Assembly: GCA_016283355.1 (NCBI GenBank)
Contig: JAEEMS010000023.1
Span: forward strand, 1-64,000
DNA: 64,000 nt
Direction: 5' to 3'
DNA from: Elusimicrobiaceae bacterium
GTDB taxonomy: Bacteria; Elusimicrobiota; Elusimicrobia; Elusimicrobiales; Elusimicrobiaceae
Each line of letters opens with the position of its first letter. Positions within the stretch are counted from its first letter, which is position 1. This document shows positions 37,822-47,901 of this stretch, in pieces. The position numbers were made by a program, and so were the translations under genes. The notes below the pieces were generated by a model that worked only from the letters and a program-made list of their open reading frames with translations, was not told where the DNA came from and ran no database searches.

Positions 37822-39087
37822 ATGAACAAAAAAATATATTATTGCGTACTTATAATGATTTGTCTTTCTTGCCTCTCCTCTACGGTCATGGCAAACCCTA
37901 ACCACATTTTGAAATCTGTGCGATCAGCGGCGAAAAATGCCAAAAGCGGCTCCCTCACCTCTTCCGCAAGTAAAAACTTAGTAAGTAAAGTTAAAGTACC
38001 TAAACCTGAGTTTCCGAAGCATCCATTGGTACCAATAGTTCCCGAAAAATTTTCACATCCGGAAATGTTACCTTACGTGGCTCAAGCACGCGCAAACGGA
38101 ACCGAATTATCCAATTGTTATTCGGGAGGTTTTTTTCAAACGGAGTATAACGGACAACTCTTTCGCGGCTTTGCCGGGCCCGGACACGCTTTGGAATATG
38201 ATCCTTATTCTCCTACACTTCAAAGGGACTTTACCCTTGATGCATATATTGACGGAGAATTTGTTCCGATACCTGCCCATGTGGAAATAGTCGCATCTAT
38301 GAGTATGGGAGACATCTTCATAGCAACCATACCGGAAGAATATATGGACAAAGTGCAATTCGGTCTCCTGGATAAAGACCCCATTAAGGCAGGAGAGATG
38401 CTATCCTCCTTCGGTTTCTCATTTCAAACACCCCGTTGTATTGAGGACCGCGAGGTAACCTCGCAAACCCCTCTCTGTATACGTACTACTATGAGTCTTC
38501 CGCGCGATCTCCGCCCGGGTCAATGTGGAGCACCCGGCATTAGAAAGGAACCTGATGATCCCGAAACCACCGTTGTGGACAATAGCGCAGCAACCCCCGA
38601 TGATAAAAAAGTCTACTGGGTCGGCTTTCATACCGGTAGCAGCCCGGCCAAAGGGACAAGCCAGGATATGGGACGTTCTTCTAACAAGGCGTCGAACGAC
38701 ATTGGGCATTTCACCAAAGCTTTTATGGTTGATTTGTTGGTCCAATCACTGTTTAATGATGGAAATGTTACCGTCCCGTTAGAATTGGGAAACGTCAAAA
38801 TCTTTGATATGCGTTTGGATGAGTATATTTCTTATATCAAATTATTCGATGAAACAGGAAAACAAATTTGGCAACGCGATTTTGAGTATAAGTTTGCTTA
38901 TGATCAAGTGAACCATATGGTCCAAACTTTGTCCCCTCGGTATTTGGAAATGACCGTACGCCGAATTCAATGGACCCCTGACGGGCACGTAGCAGAAATT
39001 CGCAAACGCTCGGATCCGACCCGCTATACGATACGTTTTGATTTCCAGGAAAAAACACTTTCCAAATCTACCCCAAAATCCCGATAA
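37822..39087 (+). CDS. Secreted trypsin-fold-like protein with candidate Cys nucleophile
   Basis: Signal peptide MNKKIYYCVLIMICLSCLSSTVMA; candidate triad H122 (GFAGPGHAL), D164 (MGDIFIATI), C235 (RPGQCGAPGI), then VYWVGFHTGSS. Confidence 0.6.
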   Translation: MNKKIYYCVLIMICLSCLSSTVMANPNHILKSVRSAAKNAKSGSLTSSASKNLVSKVKVPKPEFPKHPLVPIVPEKFSHPEMLPYVAQARANGTELSNCYSGGFFQTEYNGQLFRGFAGPGHALEYDPYSPTLQRDFTLDAYIDGEFVPIPAHVEIVASMSMGDIFIATIPEEYMDKVQFGLLDKDPIKAGEMLSSFGFSFQTPRCIEDREVTSQTPLCIRTTMSLPRDLRPGQCGAPGIRKEPDDPETTVVDNSAATPDDKKVYWVGFHTGSSPAKGTSQDMGRSSNKASNDIGHFTKAFMVDLLVQSLFNDGNVTVPLELGNVKIFDMRLDEYISYIKLFDETGKQIWQRDFEYKFAYDQVNHMVQTLSPRYLEMTVRRIQWTPDGHVAEIRKRSDPTRYTIRFDFQEKTLSKSTPKSR

Positions 39088-39089
39088 CG

Positions 39090-39115
39090 CAACCCCCCTG
39101 AAAAATCAGGGGGGG
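39090..39115 (+). terminator. Intrinsic terminator
   Basis: aacccccctgaaaaatcagggggggt followed by attttc. Confidence 0.6.
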
Positions 39116-39196
39116 TATTTTCACAACATAAAAATCAGTTCCGTTACTCCAATGCTTAAAACCGTTGGCGACCGCCGTAAATGCTATAATTGATTT

Positions 39197-40081
39197 ATGA
39201 CTTATTCCCCGTTAGCAGCTGCCTGGATTTGCTGGGCCATTGTAGGACTTTCACCCATTATGGGTAAGTATGCCGTGGGTATTATCAGCCCGGTACTGCT
39301 TGTCCTCTTAGCTACGATTATCGGAGTGCTTTATTTCACTCCTTGGATTACCAAAAACCATAAATGGCAAGAATTATTAAACACCAAAATGTGGGGGAAA
39401 TTTTTATTTATCGGCACTTTTGGAACAGCCCTTCCCTTTACAATCTCTTTAATTTCCCTTCACTATACAACACCTGGAAATGCCGCTATTTTACAACAAA
39501 GTGAACTTCTTTATTCTTTGTTGTTTGCTATTGTTTTTTTAAAAGAATTTCCCAGCAAAAAACAACTCCTGGGCAGTACACTTATTCTTGTGGGGGTACT
39601 TATCATCTTGCTTAAAGAGAAATACACTCCCCGTTGGACAGGAGATTTACTGATCGTAGGAAGTACCTGGATGTTACAGGCCGGATCCACCGTGGCCAAA
39701 AAGCTACCTAAAAGCTTGGATTACCGCGTAATCGGAATGGCTCGCAATTTATTTGCGTTGCCCGCGCTAACGATTATTTTAACCATTATGTTGATTTATC
39801 ACGAATCCTTTGTGTTGAAACCTACTTTTCGGTTCTGGGCCGTGTTAGGATATACGGGGCTCTTAAAATACGGCTTGGCCATGGTAGTGTGGTACAAAGC
39901 CATCCGTGCCTTGGATTTAAGTAAAGTAACAGCCATCTATTTGTCTTATCCTGTTCTTTCACTGCTCATTTCGCTTATCCTCGGGTTAGAATCTTCCTCC
40001 TATCACCAATTTTTAGGATTAACCATTACTTGCCTGGGGGCCTATTGGATCAGTAAAACCGTGCAAAAAGAAGGACATTGA
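39197..40081 (+). CDS. EamA/DMT-family transporter
   Basis: Ten-TM pattern; LHYTTPGNAAILQQSELLYSLLFAIVFLKEFPSKKQLLGSTLILVGVLIIL. Confidence 0.88.
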   Translation: MTYSPLAAAWICWAIVGLSPIMGKYAVGIISPVLLVLLATIIGVLYFTPWITKNHKWQELLNTKMWGKFLFIGTFGTALPFTISLISLHYTTPGNAAILQQSELLYSLLFAIVFLKEFPSKKQLLGSTLILVGVLIILLKEKYTPRWTGDLLIVGSTWMLQAGSTVAKKLPKSLDYRVIGMARNLFALPALTIILTIMLIYHESFVLKPTFRFWAVLGYTGLLKYGLAMVVWYKAIRALDLSKVTAIYLSYPVLSLLISLILGLESSSYHQFLGLTITCLGAYWISKTVQKEGH

Positions 40082-40129
40082 CCTACAGTATTTTCTCTAT
40101 TGCTCCTCTTAATAAAGTACAATATAAGT

Positions 40130-41023
40130 ATGTTCAAAATTTCACCGATTTACGCGATTTGGCTGGCTTGGCTGGCCACTTCTATTAACGTAGTTATTTC
40201 TAAGTTAGCCGTGCCCTATGCTACCTCCGCGTTGTTTTTATTTGGTACATGCGCACTGGCTGCCTTGTGTTTCCGGATTTATTTCGGCAATTCCGGCGAA
40301 TGGCAGAAACTTTTCCGCCGTGATGTATGGCCCAAGGCCCTTGGAATGGGAACATTCGGTACGGCCTTACCTATGACTCTTTTTATGATTGCTCTTAAAT
40401 ATACCACGCCCGTCAATTCCGCTATTGCCAATCAGGTAGAAATGATTTATTCACTCGTTTTGGCAGCCATTATCTTAAAAGAACGTCCCACACTCAAACA
40501 AATCGGGGGCTCATCTTTGATCTTATTGGGCGTAATAATGATTCTATTGGAGGGGGGAACAGCCCTGCAAGCCAAGGGAGATTTAATCGTCGTTGGGTAT
40601 GTATGGATGTATCAAGTAAGCCATATCTTTGCCAAGAAATTACCATCTGATTTAGCACCCCAAACTATCTCCGCTGCCCGCGCATTTTATGCGTTGCCGG
40701 CGTTAGGAATACTTGTTTTGTGTTGGCCGCTACTTGACGGGCCCATCCAATTTCAGCCGCAGGCATGGGCACTGTGGGTTATTTTGGTAGCCAGTGCATT
40801 GATTAACTATTTTTTGGGAAACTCATATTGGTATCAAGCCATTCGTAATATGGACCTAAGCAAAGCTACCGCCATCATTTTATCTTATCCGGTCATGACG
40901 TATGTATTATCGGTTGCCTTCGGGCAAGACCGCGTAACCTTCTATAAAATCATAGGTATGATTCTAGCTGTGGGTGGAGCATATATCGTAACAGGAATTG
41001 CAAAAAAAGGAGAAAGCAAATGA
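40130..41023 (+). CDS. EamA/DMT-family transporter (paralogue of upstream gene)
   Basis: LKYTTPVNSAIANQVEMIYSLVLAAIILKERPTLKQIGGSSLILLGVIMILLEGG. Confidence 0.88.
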   Translation: MFKISPIYAIWLAWLATSINVVISKLAVPYATSALFLFGTCALAALCFRIYFGNSGEWQKLFRRDVWPKALGMGTFGTALPMTLFMIALKYTTPVNSAIANQVEMIYSLVLAAIILKERPTLKQIGGSSLILLGVIMILLEGGTALQAKGDLIVVGYVWMYQVSHIFAKKLPSDLAPQTISAARAFYALPALGILVLCWPLLDGPIQFQPQAWALWVILVASALINYFLGNSYWYQAIRNMDLSKATAIILSYPVMTYVLSVAFGQDRVTFYKIIGMILAVGGAYIVTGIAKKGESK

Positions 41024-41868
41024 AGAAACTCGTTTTATTTGATTTAGACGGAACCCTTGTTAACGCAGGCGGTGCCGGACGGATTGCATTACGCAAAACT
41101 ATGAAAGCACTTTACGGCAAAGAACCCGTCTTTGAACATACACTTATTTCCGGACGAACCGATTTGGACAATTTTTCGATTGTATACGAACTGCTCAAAA
41201 AGAAAAAACCTACTGCAACCGAAATGAAAAAAATGAAGGCCAAATATCTAGAGTTATTACCATCGGAAGTACACGCGGCCGTACGTTGCAAAAAATATGA
41301 TATCATCCCCGGTGTAAAAAAATTTTTGGACCTCTTAACCAAGAATAAAGATATTATTCTGGGGCTTGGTACAGGCAATTTGGAAAAAGGAGCCCAAATT
41401 AAGTTAGCGCCCAGTAAATTGGGAACATATTTTTCAATCGGGGGGTACGGAGAAGACGGGCACACACGCGAAGATATGCTTCGTAGTGCCGTTAAACGCG
41501 CTGAAAAAAAATTTAAAACCAAATTATCTCCGGACCAAGTATACATTATCGGAGATACGCACCGTGATATCTGTGCAGCCAAAAATTGCGGGTTTCACAG
41601 CGCGGTGCTTACCAACGGTTTCGGAGAAGCGGATAAAATCCAACGCGCCGCCGCCGAATTGGAAATGAAAGATTTTAAAGAAACGGCCACCTGGTGCGTA
41701 TGGCTGGCACTTAAGGAAGATCCCAAAGGGGTAAAACGCGGTAGCTACATTATGCCTGCTAGCGCAATCGAGCATGTATTTTTTAGTCGGACCGGCATTG
41801 ATGAAGACCGTTTAAAAATGTTTCGAATTAAAAAATATTCAGATTTGGAATCCGGAACTATTATGTAG
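41020..41868 (+). CDS. HAD-superfamily hydrolase (phosphoglycolate phosphatase-like)
   Basis: LFDLDGTLVNAGGAGR, LGLGTGNLEKGA, IIGDTHRDICAAKNCG. Confidence 0.92.
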   Translation: MKKLVLFDLDGTLVNAGGAGRIALRKTMKALYGKEPVFEHTLISGRTDLDNFSIVYELLKKKKPTATEMKKMKAKYLELLPSEVHAAVRCKKYDIIPGVKKFLDLLTKNKDIILGLGTGNLEKGAQIKLAPSKLGTYFSIGGYGEDGHTREDMLRSAVKRAEKKFKTKLSPDQVYIIGDTHRDICAAKNCGFHSAVLTNGFGEADKIQRAAAELEMKDFKETATWCVWLALKEDPKGVKRGSYIMPASAIEHVFFSRTGIDEDRLKMFRIKKYSDLESGTIM

Positions 41869-41876
41869 GAGTTGCC

Positions 41877-42446
41877 ATGAATTGGGATATTGCTGCAAAA
41901 CATTTTTTAAAAGAATTATCTTCGAACCATCCGACCCCCGGAGGGGGGGCTGCCGCGGCTATGGCGGGTGCCATGGGCTGTGCACTTGCCATGATGGCAG
42001 TGAGCACTACATTGAAGCGCAAAGCCACTGCACAAGAGATTCGTCAGAAATTGGAAAATAGTTTACAACAGTTACAAACCCTCGAAGATTCTTTCCAGGT
42101 ATTAATGAAAAAAGATGCAACTGCGTATGAAGGTTATTTGGCTGCATATAAATTGCCCAAAGAGGATCCGCAACGTGCTTCGTTGTTAGAAGAATCTCTT
42201 TGGACAGCCGCCACCATACCAACCAATATAGCGGCTACGGCTGTTCGCTGTTGGCAAGAGATAAAGGAAGTTCAAGATATCGTAGCCGCTGTTATTCAAT
42301 CCGACATACAATGTGCTCAACATTTTCTTCAAACAGCGATCCGTTGCGCCGTTGAAAATATGCGTGCAAACAGTGCGCTAATGAAAGATGAACACAAAAA
42401 AACAATTCTACGGAAACAGATGGATGATTTTTTGAATTTCCGCTGA
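41877..42446 (+). CDS. Cyclodeaminase/cyclohydrolase family (FTCD_C-like)
   Basis: FLKELSSNHPTPGGGAAAAMAGAMGCALAMMA. Confidence 0.9.
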   Translation: MNWDIAAKHFLKELSSNHPTPGGGAAAAMAGAMGCALAMMAVSTTLKRKATAQEIRQKLENSLQQLQTLEDSFQVLMKKDATAYEGYLAAYKLPKEDPQRASLLEESLWTAATIPTNIAATAVRCWQEIKEVQDIVAAVIQSDIQCAQHFLQTAIRCAVENMRANSALMKDEHKKTILRKQMDDFLNFR

Positions 42447-42454
42447 GAAAATAT

Positions 42455-43663
42455 ATGAATCAAACTTCTTGTTTTTCTTCCGACGTACAAAAAACGCTTC
42501 ATACGCTTTTACCGCATTTGGATAAATCGTATGAAAAAAAATTGTTGCGCGTCCTAAAAAATTCTGAAAGCATTAAACAGTTTTGCAATACGGTCAGCTT
42601 GTTACAAAAAAACGTTCGCTCTACCTCCGCACAAAAAGACACTTTGATAGCCCAAGTATTACTGGATGAAATTTCATTAAGAGCCGCCCAACAGCGATTA
42701 CGTATTTATAACAATGCCTCCGCCATTACTCATTTAAAGCAATTGCTTCAACTCGCTGCGCCCACCGTAGCACAACTGGAAACAGTATTTGCATCTTTTT
42801 CATCCCGTTTATATTTCGATACAGAGTTGAAAAAATCTTTACAAAAGATGAATGTTGGAACTTCTCTCAACACGCAACAACTTCGACAGGCCGTGCAATT
42901 GCTGTTAGAGAAAGCACAGGTCCGGATAACTTCTTCCGCCGGAATTATCCAAAAAAACAAATATCAAATTTTTCACGTAGCCAACACCTACCGTCTCCCC
43001 GCTACGTTGACCAGTTCTCTACTCTCTCTTTATACGCGCCCGGCCTCAGTTGCTTTTCGCCCGGAATTTGAACGTATTTTTAACTCACTTCTCTCCAAAA
43101 ACACTCATCCTTCTTTGTGCGCTTCATTGGCGGCACGTACGTTATTGTATGAACTGACCGCAATGGACGCCCAAGAAATTGCCCGGTTGCAACATTTATT
43201 AAACCGCAACATCCTGGAAAAAGATCTATTAACCATCTCCTGCCGTTATTTACGAAAGAAATCACCACAAGATATTTCCAACGTATTTGAAAGCGTTTTA
43301 AAGAAATTGCCGCATATAACCGACCCCGATGAAAATATCGGTTTGGCTGTTAATGTATTATTAGCCGGCACCCCGGAAAGTTTCCAAATGGCATGTCAAA
43401 CGGCTTCTGCCGCACGCGCTGAAAAATTATTATTTAACCAATTGTTACAGGAGCCGCTTTTTAGCGGTTACGAACAGGATTTTTCCAAGCAATTTGCTTC
43501 AAAGCAAGATATTCAACAGCTTAAAAAATCCCTACAAAATATTCTTTCGGGGTTATCTCCTCATAATACGGCGGAAGAAAACAGAAACAGGGCTTGCCAA
43601 CTCTTATTGGAGACCGTATATTCACAAGAAGCAAAAACGGGCTTAACCTCTTCTGCCAAATAA
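42455..43663 (+). CDS. Hypothetical alpha-helical protein
   Basis: Long ORF in the same transcription unit; no recognised motif. Confidence 0.6.
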   Translation: MNQTSCFSSDVQKTLHTLLPHLDKSYEKKLLRVLKNSESIKQFCNTVSLLQKNVRSTSAQKDTLIAQVLLDEISLRAAQQRLRIYNNASAITHLKQLLQLAAPTVAQLETVFASFSSRLYFDTELKKSLQKMNVGTSLNTQQLRQAVQLLLEKAQVRITSSAGIIQKNKYQIFHVANTYRLPATLTSSLLSLYTRPASVAFRPEFERIFNSLLSKNTHPSLCASLAARTLLYELTAMDAQEIARLQHLLNRNILEKDLLTISCRYLRKKSPQDISNVFESVLKKLPHITDPDENIGLAVNVLLAGTPESFQMACQTASAARAEKLLFNQLLQEPLFSGYEQDFSKQFASKQDIQQLKKSLQNILSGLSPHNTAEENRNRACQLLLETVYSQEAKTGLTSSAK

Positions 43664-43806
43664 GTAGCATCCCGTTCAAGTAAAACCCCTTCCCCAATTG
43701 ATGCTACTGAAAATTTGGGAAATGTCTATAAAAAACTGTTAAATTTTGTCATAATTTGCTATGCTATCTAGGTGTATAAGTGTTCATTTGTACAAGGGTG
43801 AAAAAT

Positions 43807-45918
43807 ATGAAATATTGGGTATATATTAATGACAAAGTAGATGGGCCATACGAGGGAGAAAAATTAGCCACTTTACAAGGATTTACTCCCGATACGTTGA
43901 TTTGTTCCGAAACGGATGCCTCCAGTGGGCAACAAGCTTGGGCCAAAGCGTCGGAAGTTTTCGATTTTGAACCGAGCGTTGGCGCCCAGATAGCATCCAG
44001 TATGGGAACGGATCTTCTGTTGCAAAAATTAGAAGCCATTACAGTTGAAATGAACCAACTACAACTCAAGTTGGATTCCATGGAGACCAATATGCAAGAG
44101 CGTATCAACCAAGCCCTTGAGGAACAACGCGCCCAATTTGTTTCTGCACAGAATAACGCTCAAAACGCAAAAAAAGAAGAACCTTTTAAAGAATTACCTC
44201 CCATGGCGGAAGAACACATTGGGGAAGGGACTCCCTCCGATGTTGCCCCCAACGAAGAAGAAGAGTTGGTCATTCGTTCAGCACTGGATTCCTTGTACAA
44301 CGCCAAACTCATAAAAGAAAACGAAGTGGATGAAAAAGAAAATACATTTCAGGATTTATTAACACCACAACAGGCAAAGGATTTGGCCGCGGAAGCAGAA
44401 AAAAATGTTGCCAAAGAGAATCCGACCTCTCAAGAGGATAAAGATAATTTGCTCAACGAATTGGCTTCTCTGCCGAAAGAAGATGTTGTAGACCAAATTA
44501 TTAAAGAAAAAGAAGCCGATTCCAAAGGTGTTTCCGCAGCAGAAGCGGCCGCTTTGGGAGCCGTTGCAGGCGCCGGATTGGCATCCCTCGCAGCTGCAAC
44601 CGGTTCGGATACTTCCTCCAATGACTTACGAGATGTTCAAGGGGAATCTTTCCAAATTGCACCGGACAAAAACGATCCTTCTCACGTCGAAAACGTCCTT
44701 CCGGCAAATAAAATGCCCGAAGACGTAAATTTAGCCGCGCGCGAAGATACATTAATGCCCGGCATTGAAACCAGTGATTTAACACCCACCAATCAAACAC
44801 AAAACTCGCAAGAAGATGATAACGAAAACACTTTGCAAGAATTGGTCCCCGGAGCCAAGGTAGAAAATTCCGAAAACGCGTTGGTAACAGAAAAAGATCT
44901 ACAGGATGCATTCTCCGAAAAAATTGTTAACCCAGCAGATGATTTGTTGGTTCCTTTTTCGGAGGCAGAATTTTCCTCCCAAGCGGAAACCGATCATTTT
45001 GCCACCCAAGTTACCGCTATTCCGAATTCCAAGAATTCAAGTGAATTAACGGAAATTGAGTTAAAAGAGGGGGCTACTTACCTCATTTCGGATTTCGTAC
45101 CTCCCGCTCAAGTATCTACCGAGAAAAATTTAGAAACAACTCAAACCAAAACTGAAAAAGCAAAAGAAGATACAGAAGGAATTCAAGACATGCTGACAGC
45201 CGCTACAGAAGAAGAAAAAAGCAAAGCCGCAAATATGGATATTGCCAGCACCTTACAACAAACCAATACTGGGAAAAGAGGTGCCTCCTTTGACATTAAG
45301 ACCGTTCCTATGGTGCAAGAACCTAACCAGTCAGAACGCCTGCATGTGGAAGGATTAGAAGATGATGTAAATGCACAACACGATATTAAACCGGCGGATA
45401 AAACTTCTTCCGGCCTTGCTAAAAAGATTGTACTTACCCTGGTTACTTTGTTATTATTGCTTATCGCCTATGTGGTATTGGCCTTTATGCAAAAGCTTCC
45501 GCCGCAGTTTAACATCTTAGTCAAAGAAAAAGCAGCCCCTGTTGCGGCCGCCCAAATGCAGGAAATTCTTCCCACTGCAGCAGTGCAGGAAGAGCAAGCT
45601 ACTGACCCGATGGCTACTATGTTGGAAGAAGTACAGCAACATATACTTCCCAATGGTGTTCCGCTGAAGGTATTTATTGAAACCAGACACCCGTCTATTT
45701 CAACGGATTTGATTACATGGGATGTGTCTAATGCGGTAGAACCGGATAATTATTCTGTACTGGTAAAGGTACCCCCGGAGAACCCGCAAAGTTTCAAAAT
45801 GTCTTACCGCTTCAATTATAACGCGGTCACAAAATCGTTAGATCCGACTACTTCCGATGCGAAGAACTTACTGGAAGCAGCCACTTCTACCGCTTCGACA
45901 CTCCCTGCCGGACTATAA
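43807..45918 (+). CDS. GYF_2-domain protein with acidic low-complexity region and C-terminal TM segment
   Basis: MKYWVYINDKVDGPYEGEKLATLQGFTPDTLICSE; long D/E/Q-rich region; TM segment IVLTLVTLLLLLIAYVVLAFM. Confidence 0.75.
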   Translation: MKYWVYINDKVDGPYEGEKLATLQGFTPDTLICSETDASSGQQAWAKASEVFDFEPSVGAQIASSMGTDLLLQKLEAITVEMNQLQLKLDSMETNMQERINQALEEQRAQFVSAQNNAQNAKKEEPFKELPPMAEEHIGEGTPSDVAPNEEEELVIRSALDSLYNAKLIKENEVDEKENTFQDLLTPQQAKDLAAEAEKNVAKENPTSQEDKDNLLNELASLPKEDVVDQIIKEKEADSKGVSAAEAAALGAVAGAGLASLAAATGSDTSSNDLRDVQGESFQIAPDKNDPSHVENVLPANKMPEDVNLAAREDTLMPGIETSDLTPTNQTQNSQEDDNENTLQELVPGAKVENSENALVTEKDLQDAFSEKIVNPADDLLVPFSEAEFSSQAETDHFATQVTAIPNSKNSSELTEIELKEGATYLISDFVPPAQVSTEKNLETTQTKTEKAKEDTEGIQDMLTAATEEEKSKAANMDIASTLQQTNTGKRGASFDIKTVPMVQEPNQSERLHVEGLEDDVNAQHDIKPADKTSSGLAKKIVLTLVTLLLLLIAYVVLAFMQKLPPQFNILVKEKAAPVAAAQMQEILPTAAVQEEQATDPMATMLEEVQQHILPNGVPLKVFIETRHPSISTDLITWDVSNAVEPDNYSVLVKVPPENPQSFKMSYRFNYNAVTKSLDPTTSDAKNLLEAATSTASTLPAGL

Positions 45919-45933
45919 GAGATATTTTACAAA

Positions 45934-45963
45934 AGGTCCCGGGTTTATGCCCGGGACCTTTTG
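45934..45963 (+). terminator. Intrinsic terminator
   Basis: aaaggtcccgggtttatgcccgggaccttttg. Confidence 0.7.
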
Positions 45964-46072
45964 TATTGTTAGTTCACTTGTTCTGCTTTTTGGCTGCGCT
46001 AATGGCCTAATGGAACAGATAAAAAATCTCCGGCCAAATAGCCGGAGAAATAGCAGTTGTTTGGAAAAACGT

Positions 46073-47308
46073 TTATTTAACCGCATTCTGAGCAATGCTT
46101 TTCAATACTTCAAAAGCTTTTTCTGCCCAATCCAAACTACACCATTCATAAGGTCCATGCGGATTTTCATATCCCGCAAACAAATTCGGGGTAGGAAGCC
46201 CGCGCAAAGATAACTGGGAACCATCCGTACCGCCACGTGCTTGCGTCAACTTATACGAGATATTATTTTCTTTCAAAGCCCCTTCTAATAGTTGCATTGC
46301 CTGGGGTTTTTCACGCAAAATATCCCGCATATTACGGTATTGTTCTTTATATTCCACTTCTATTTTGGCCGCAGGGTATTTTTTCCGTTTTTCTTCTACC
46401 AATGCGGTAAGTGTCTTTTTAAACTGTTCAAATTTCTCCAAATTATGCTCACGTACAATTCCCTGTACCTCAGCTTTTTCAAGTCCACCGGTAATATCCT
46501 TAAATAAGATGAACCCGTCCTCTCCATCCGTTGTTTCCGGCAATTTATCCTCCGGCCAGGCAGAAATAATATCTGCCGCAATCCGGACAGGGTTTGCCAT
46601 AAAACCTTTTGCAGAGCCGGGATGGCACGATTTCCCGGTAATACGAATGGTTACGGAGTCAGCATTAAAGTTTCCGCAGTCAACATCACCTAAAGTGGCT
46701 CCATCCACCGTGTAGGCAAAATCGGCCTTAAAACGGTTTACATCAAAATAAGAAATACCGGTTCCGGTTTCTTCGTCAATGGTAAAAGCGAATTTCAACG
46801 TCCCGTGTTTTACTTCGGGATGTTGGGAGATATATTCCGCCAAAGTCATCAAAATAGATACCCCCAGTTTATCATCCGCCCCCAACAAAGTATTACCGTC
46901 GGATGTAACAATGTTATTTCCCACACATTGTTTCAAACTGGGTGCTGATTCCGGTGTGAGCACCATGTTTTTCTCTTGATTAATAACAATCGTGCCCCCA
47001 TCGTAATTTTCATGCAGAACCGCGCGAATACCATGCCCGTTATAATCGCTGACAGTATCCATATGCGCAAAAAAACCAATAGTAGGTGCGGGATGATCCG
47101 TATTGGCAGGAATAATCCCGGTTACAAAACCATATTCATCCACTTCCACTTCCACTAATCCTATTTTCCGCATTTCTGCAGCCAATTGATGTGCAAAAGA
47201 AATTTGGCTATCCGTCGTCGGAACAGACGTGCTGTTCGGATCACTTGTAGTATCTACCGCCACGTAGCGAGAAAGACGCGTAAAAATTTTTTGTTGTAAA
47301 TTATTCAT
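46073..47308 (-). CDS. pepT: Peptidase T (tripeptide aminopeptidase)
   Basis: YVAVDTTSDPNS, GFFAHMDTVSDYNGHGI, LLGADDKLGVSILMTLAEY, FTIDEETGTG, GGTDGSQLSLRGLPTPNLFAGYENPHGPYEW. Confidence 0.95.
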   Translation of the reverse strand: MNNLQQKIFTRLSRYVAVDTTSDPNSTSVPTTDSQISFAHQLAAEMRKIGLVEVEVDEYGFVTGIIPANTDHPAPTIGFFAHMDTVSDYNGHGIRAVLHENYDGGTIVINQEKNMVLTPESAPSLKQCVGNNIVTSDGNTLLGADDKLGVSILMTLAEYISQHPEVKHGTLKFAFTIDEETGTGISYFDVNRFKADFAYTVDGATLGDVDCGNFNADSVTIRITGKSCHPGSAKGFMANPVRIAADIISAWPEDKLPETTDGEDGFILFKDITGGLEKAEVQGIVREHNLEKFEQFKKTLTALVEEKRKKYPAAKIEVEYKEQYRNMRDILREKPQAMQLLEGALKENNISYKLTQARGGTDGSQLSLRGLPTPNLFAGYENPHGPYEWCSLDWAEKAFEVLKSIAQNAVK

Positions 47309-47370
47309 ATTTTCTCCATTATTTCCTTAATTTATTATACAATTTATTAGTGGTATCCTTGGAGGGTTTT

Positions 47371-47838
47371 ATGAAAAAAATAATTTTGATGTTTTGTGCA
47401 ATAGGACTCCTTACCGGATGTGCATCCGTTAAAGAAGCTCAAAATTTGTCAAACTGCACGTATGCACTGAAAAGTGTGGAGATTAATGAATTTAACTTTA
47501 CTTCTCTTGGGCTTGTTGTAACTATTAGTATTACCAATCCCAACAAAAAGGAAGCTGCCACTTTAAAACGTTTTGAAGGGGAATTGACAGCAAATGATGA
47601 AAAAATCGCGGATGTAACGCTGAAAGACATCCAAATACAGCCCAATTCTACCCATAACGCCCGTGCCAAAATTAACGTCCCCATGGCAATTCTCAGTTCC
47701 AAGCTAATTGGCCTCTTGAGTATGGGAAGTGGGACCATCGACTACCATTTAACCGGTACCATGTACTTTGAAGGGCCATTAGGTGTCGAGTTGCCTATGC
47801 CAGTAGATGTGGGCCGTTTGGGCAGCAGCAACGATTAG
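47371..47838 (+). CDS. LEA14-like lipoprotein
   Basis: Lipobox MKKIILMFCAIGLLTGCAS; LEA2-like VEINEFNFTSLGLVVTISITNPNKKEATL-type region. Confidence 0.8.
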   Translation: MKKIILMFCAIGLLTGCASVKEAQNLSNCTYALKSVEINEFNFTSLGLVVTISITNPNKKEAATLKRFEGELTANDEKIADVTLKDIQIQPNSTHNARAKINVPMAILSSKLIGLLSMGSGTIDYHLTGTMYFEGPLGVELPMPVDVGRLGSSND

Positions 47839-47856
47839 TTTTCAAATAAAAGGAAA

Positions 47857-47889
47857 ATACCCCGAACGATTGTTCGGGGTATTTTTTCA
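47857..47889. terminator. Bidirectional terminator between convergent genes
   Basis: aaataccccgaacgattgttcggggtatttttt. Confidence 0.7.
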
Positions 47890-47901
47890 CTTTAAAACGG
47901 T

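Noticed and set aside
44501-44911. 136-aa minus ORF in the GYF protein gene
   Set aside because: Antisense shadow in a low-complexity region.
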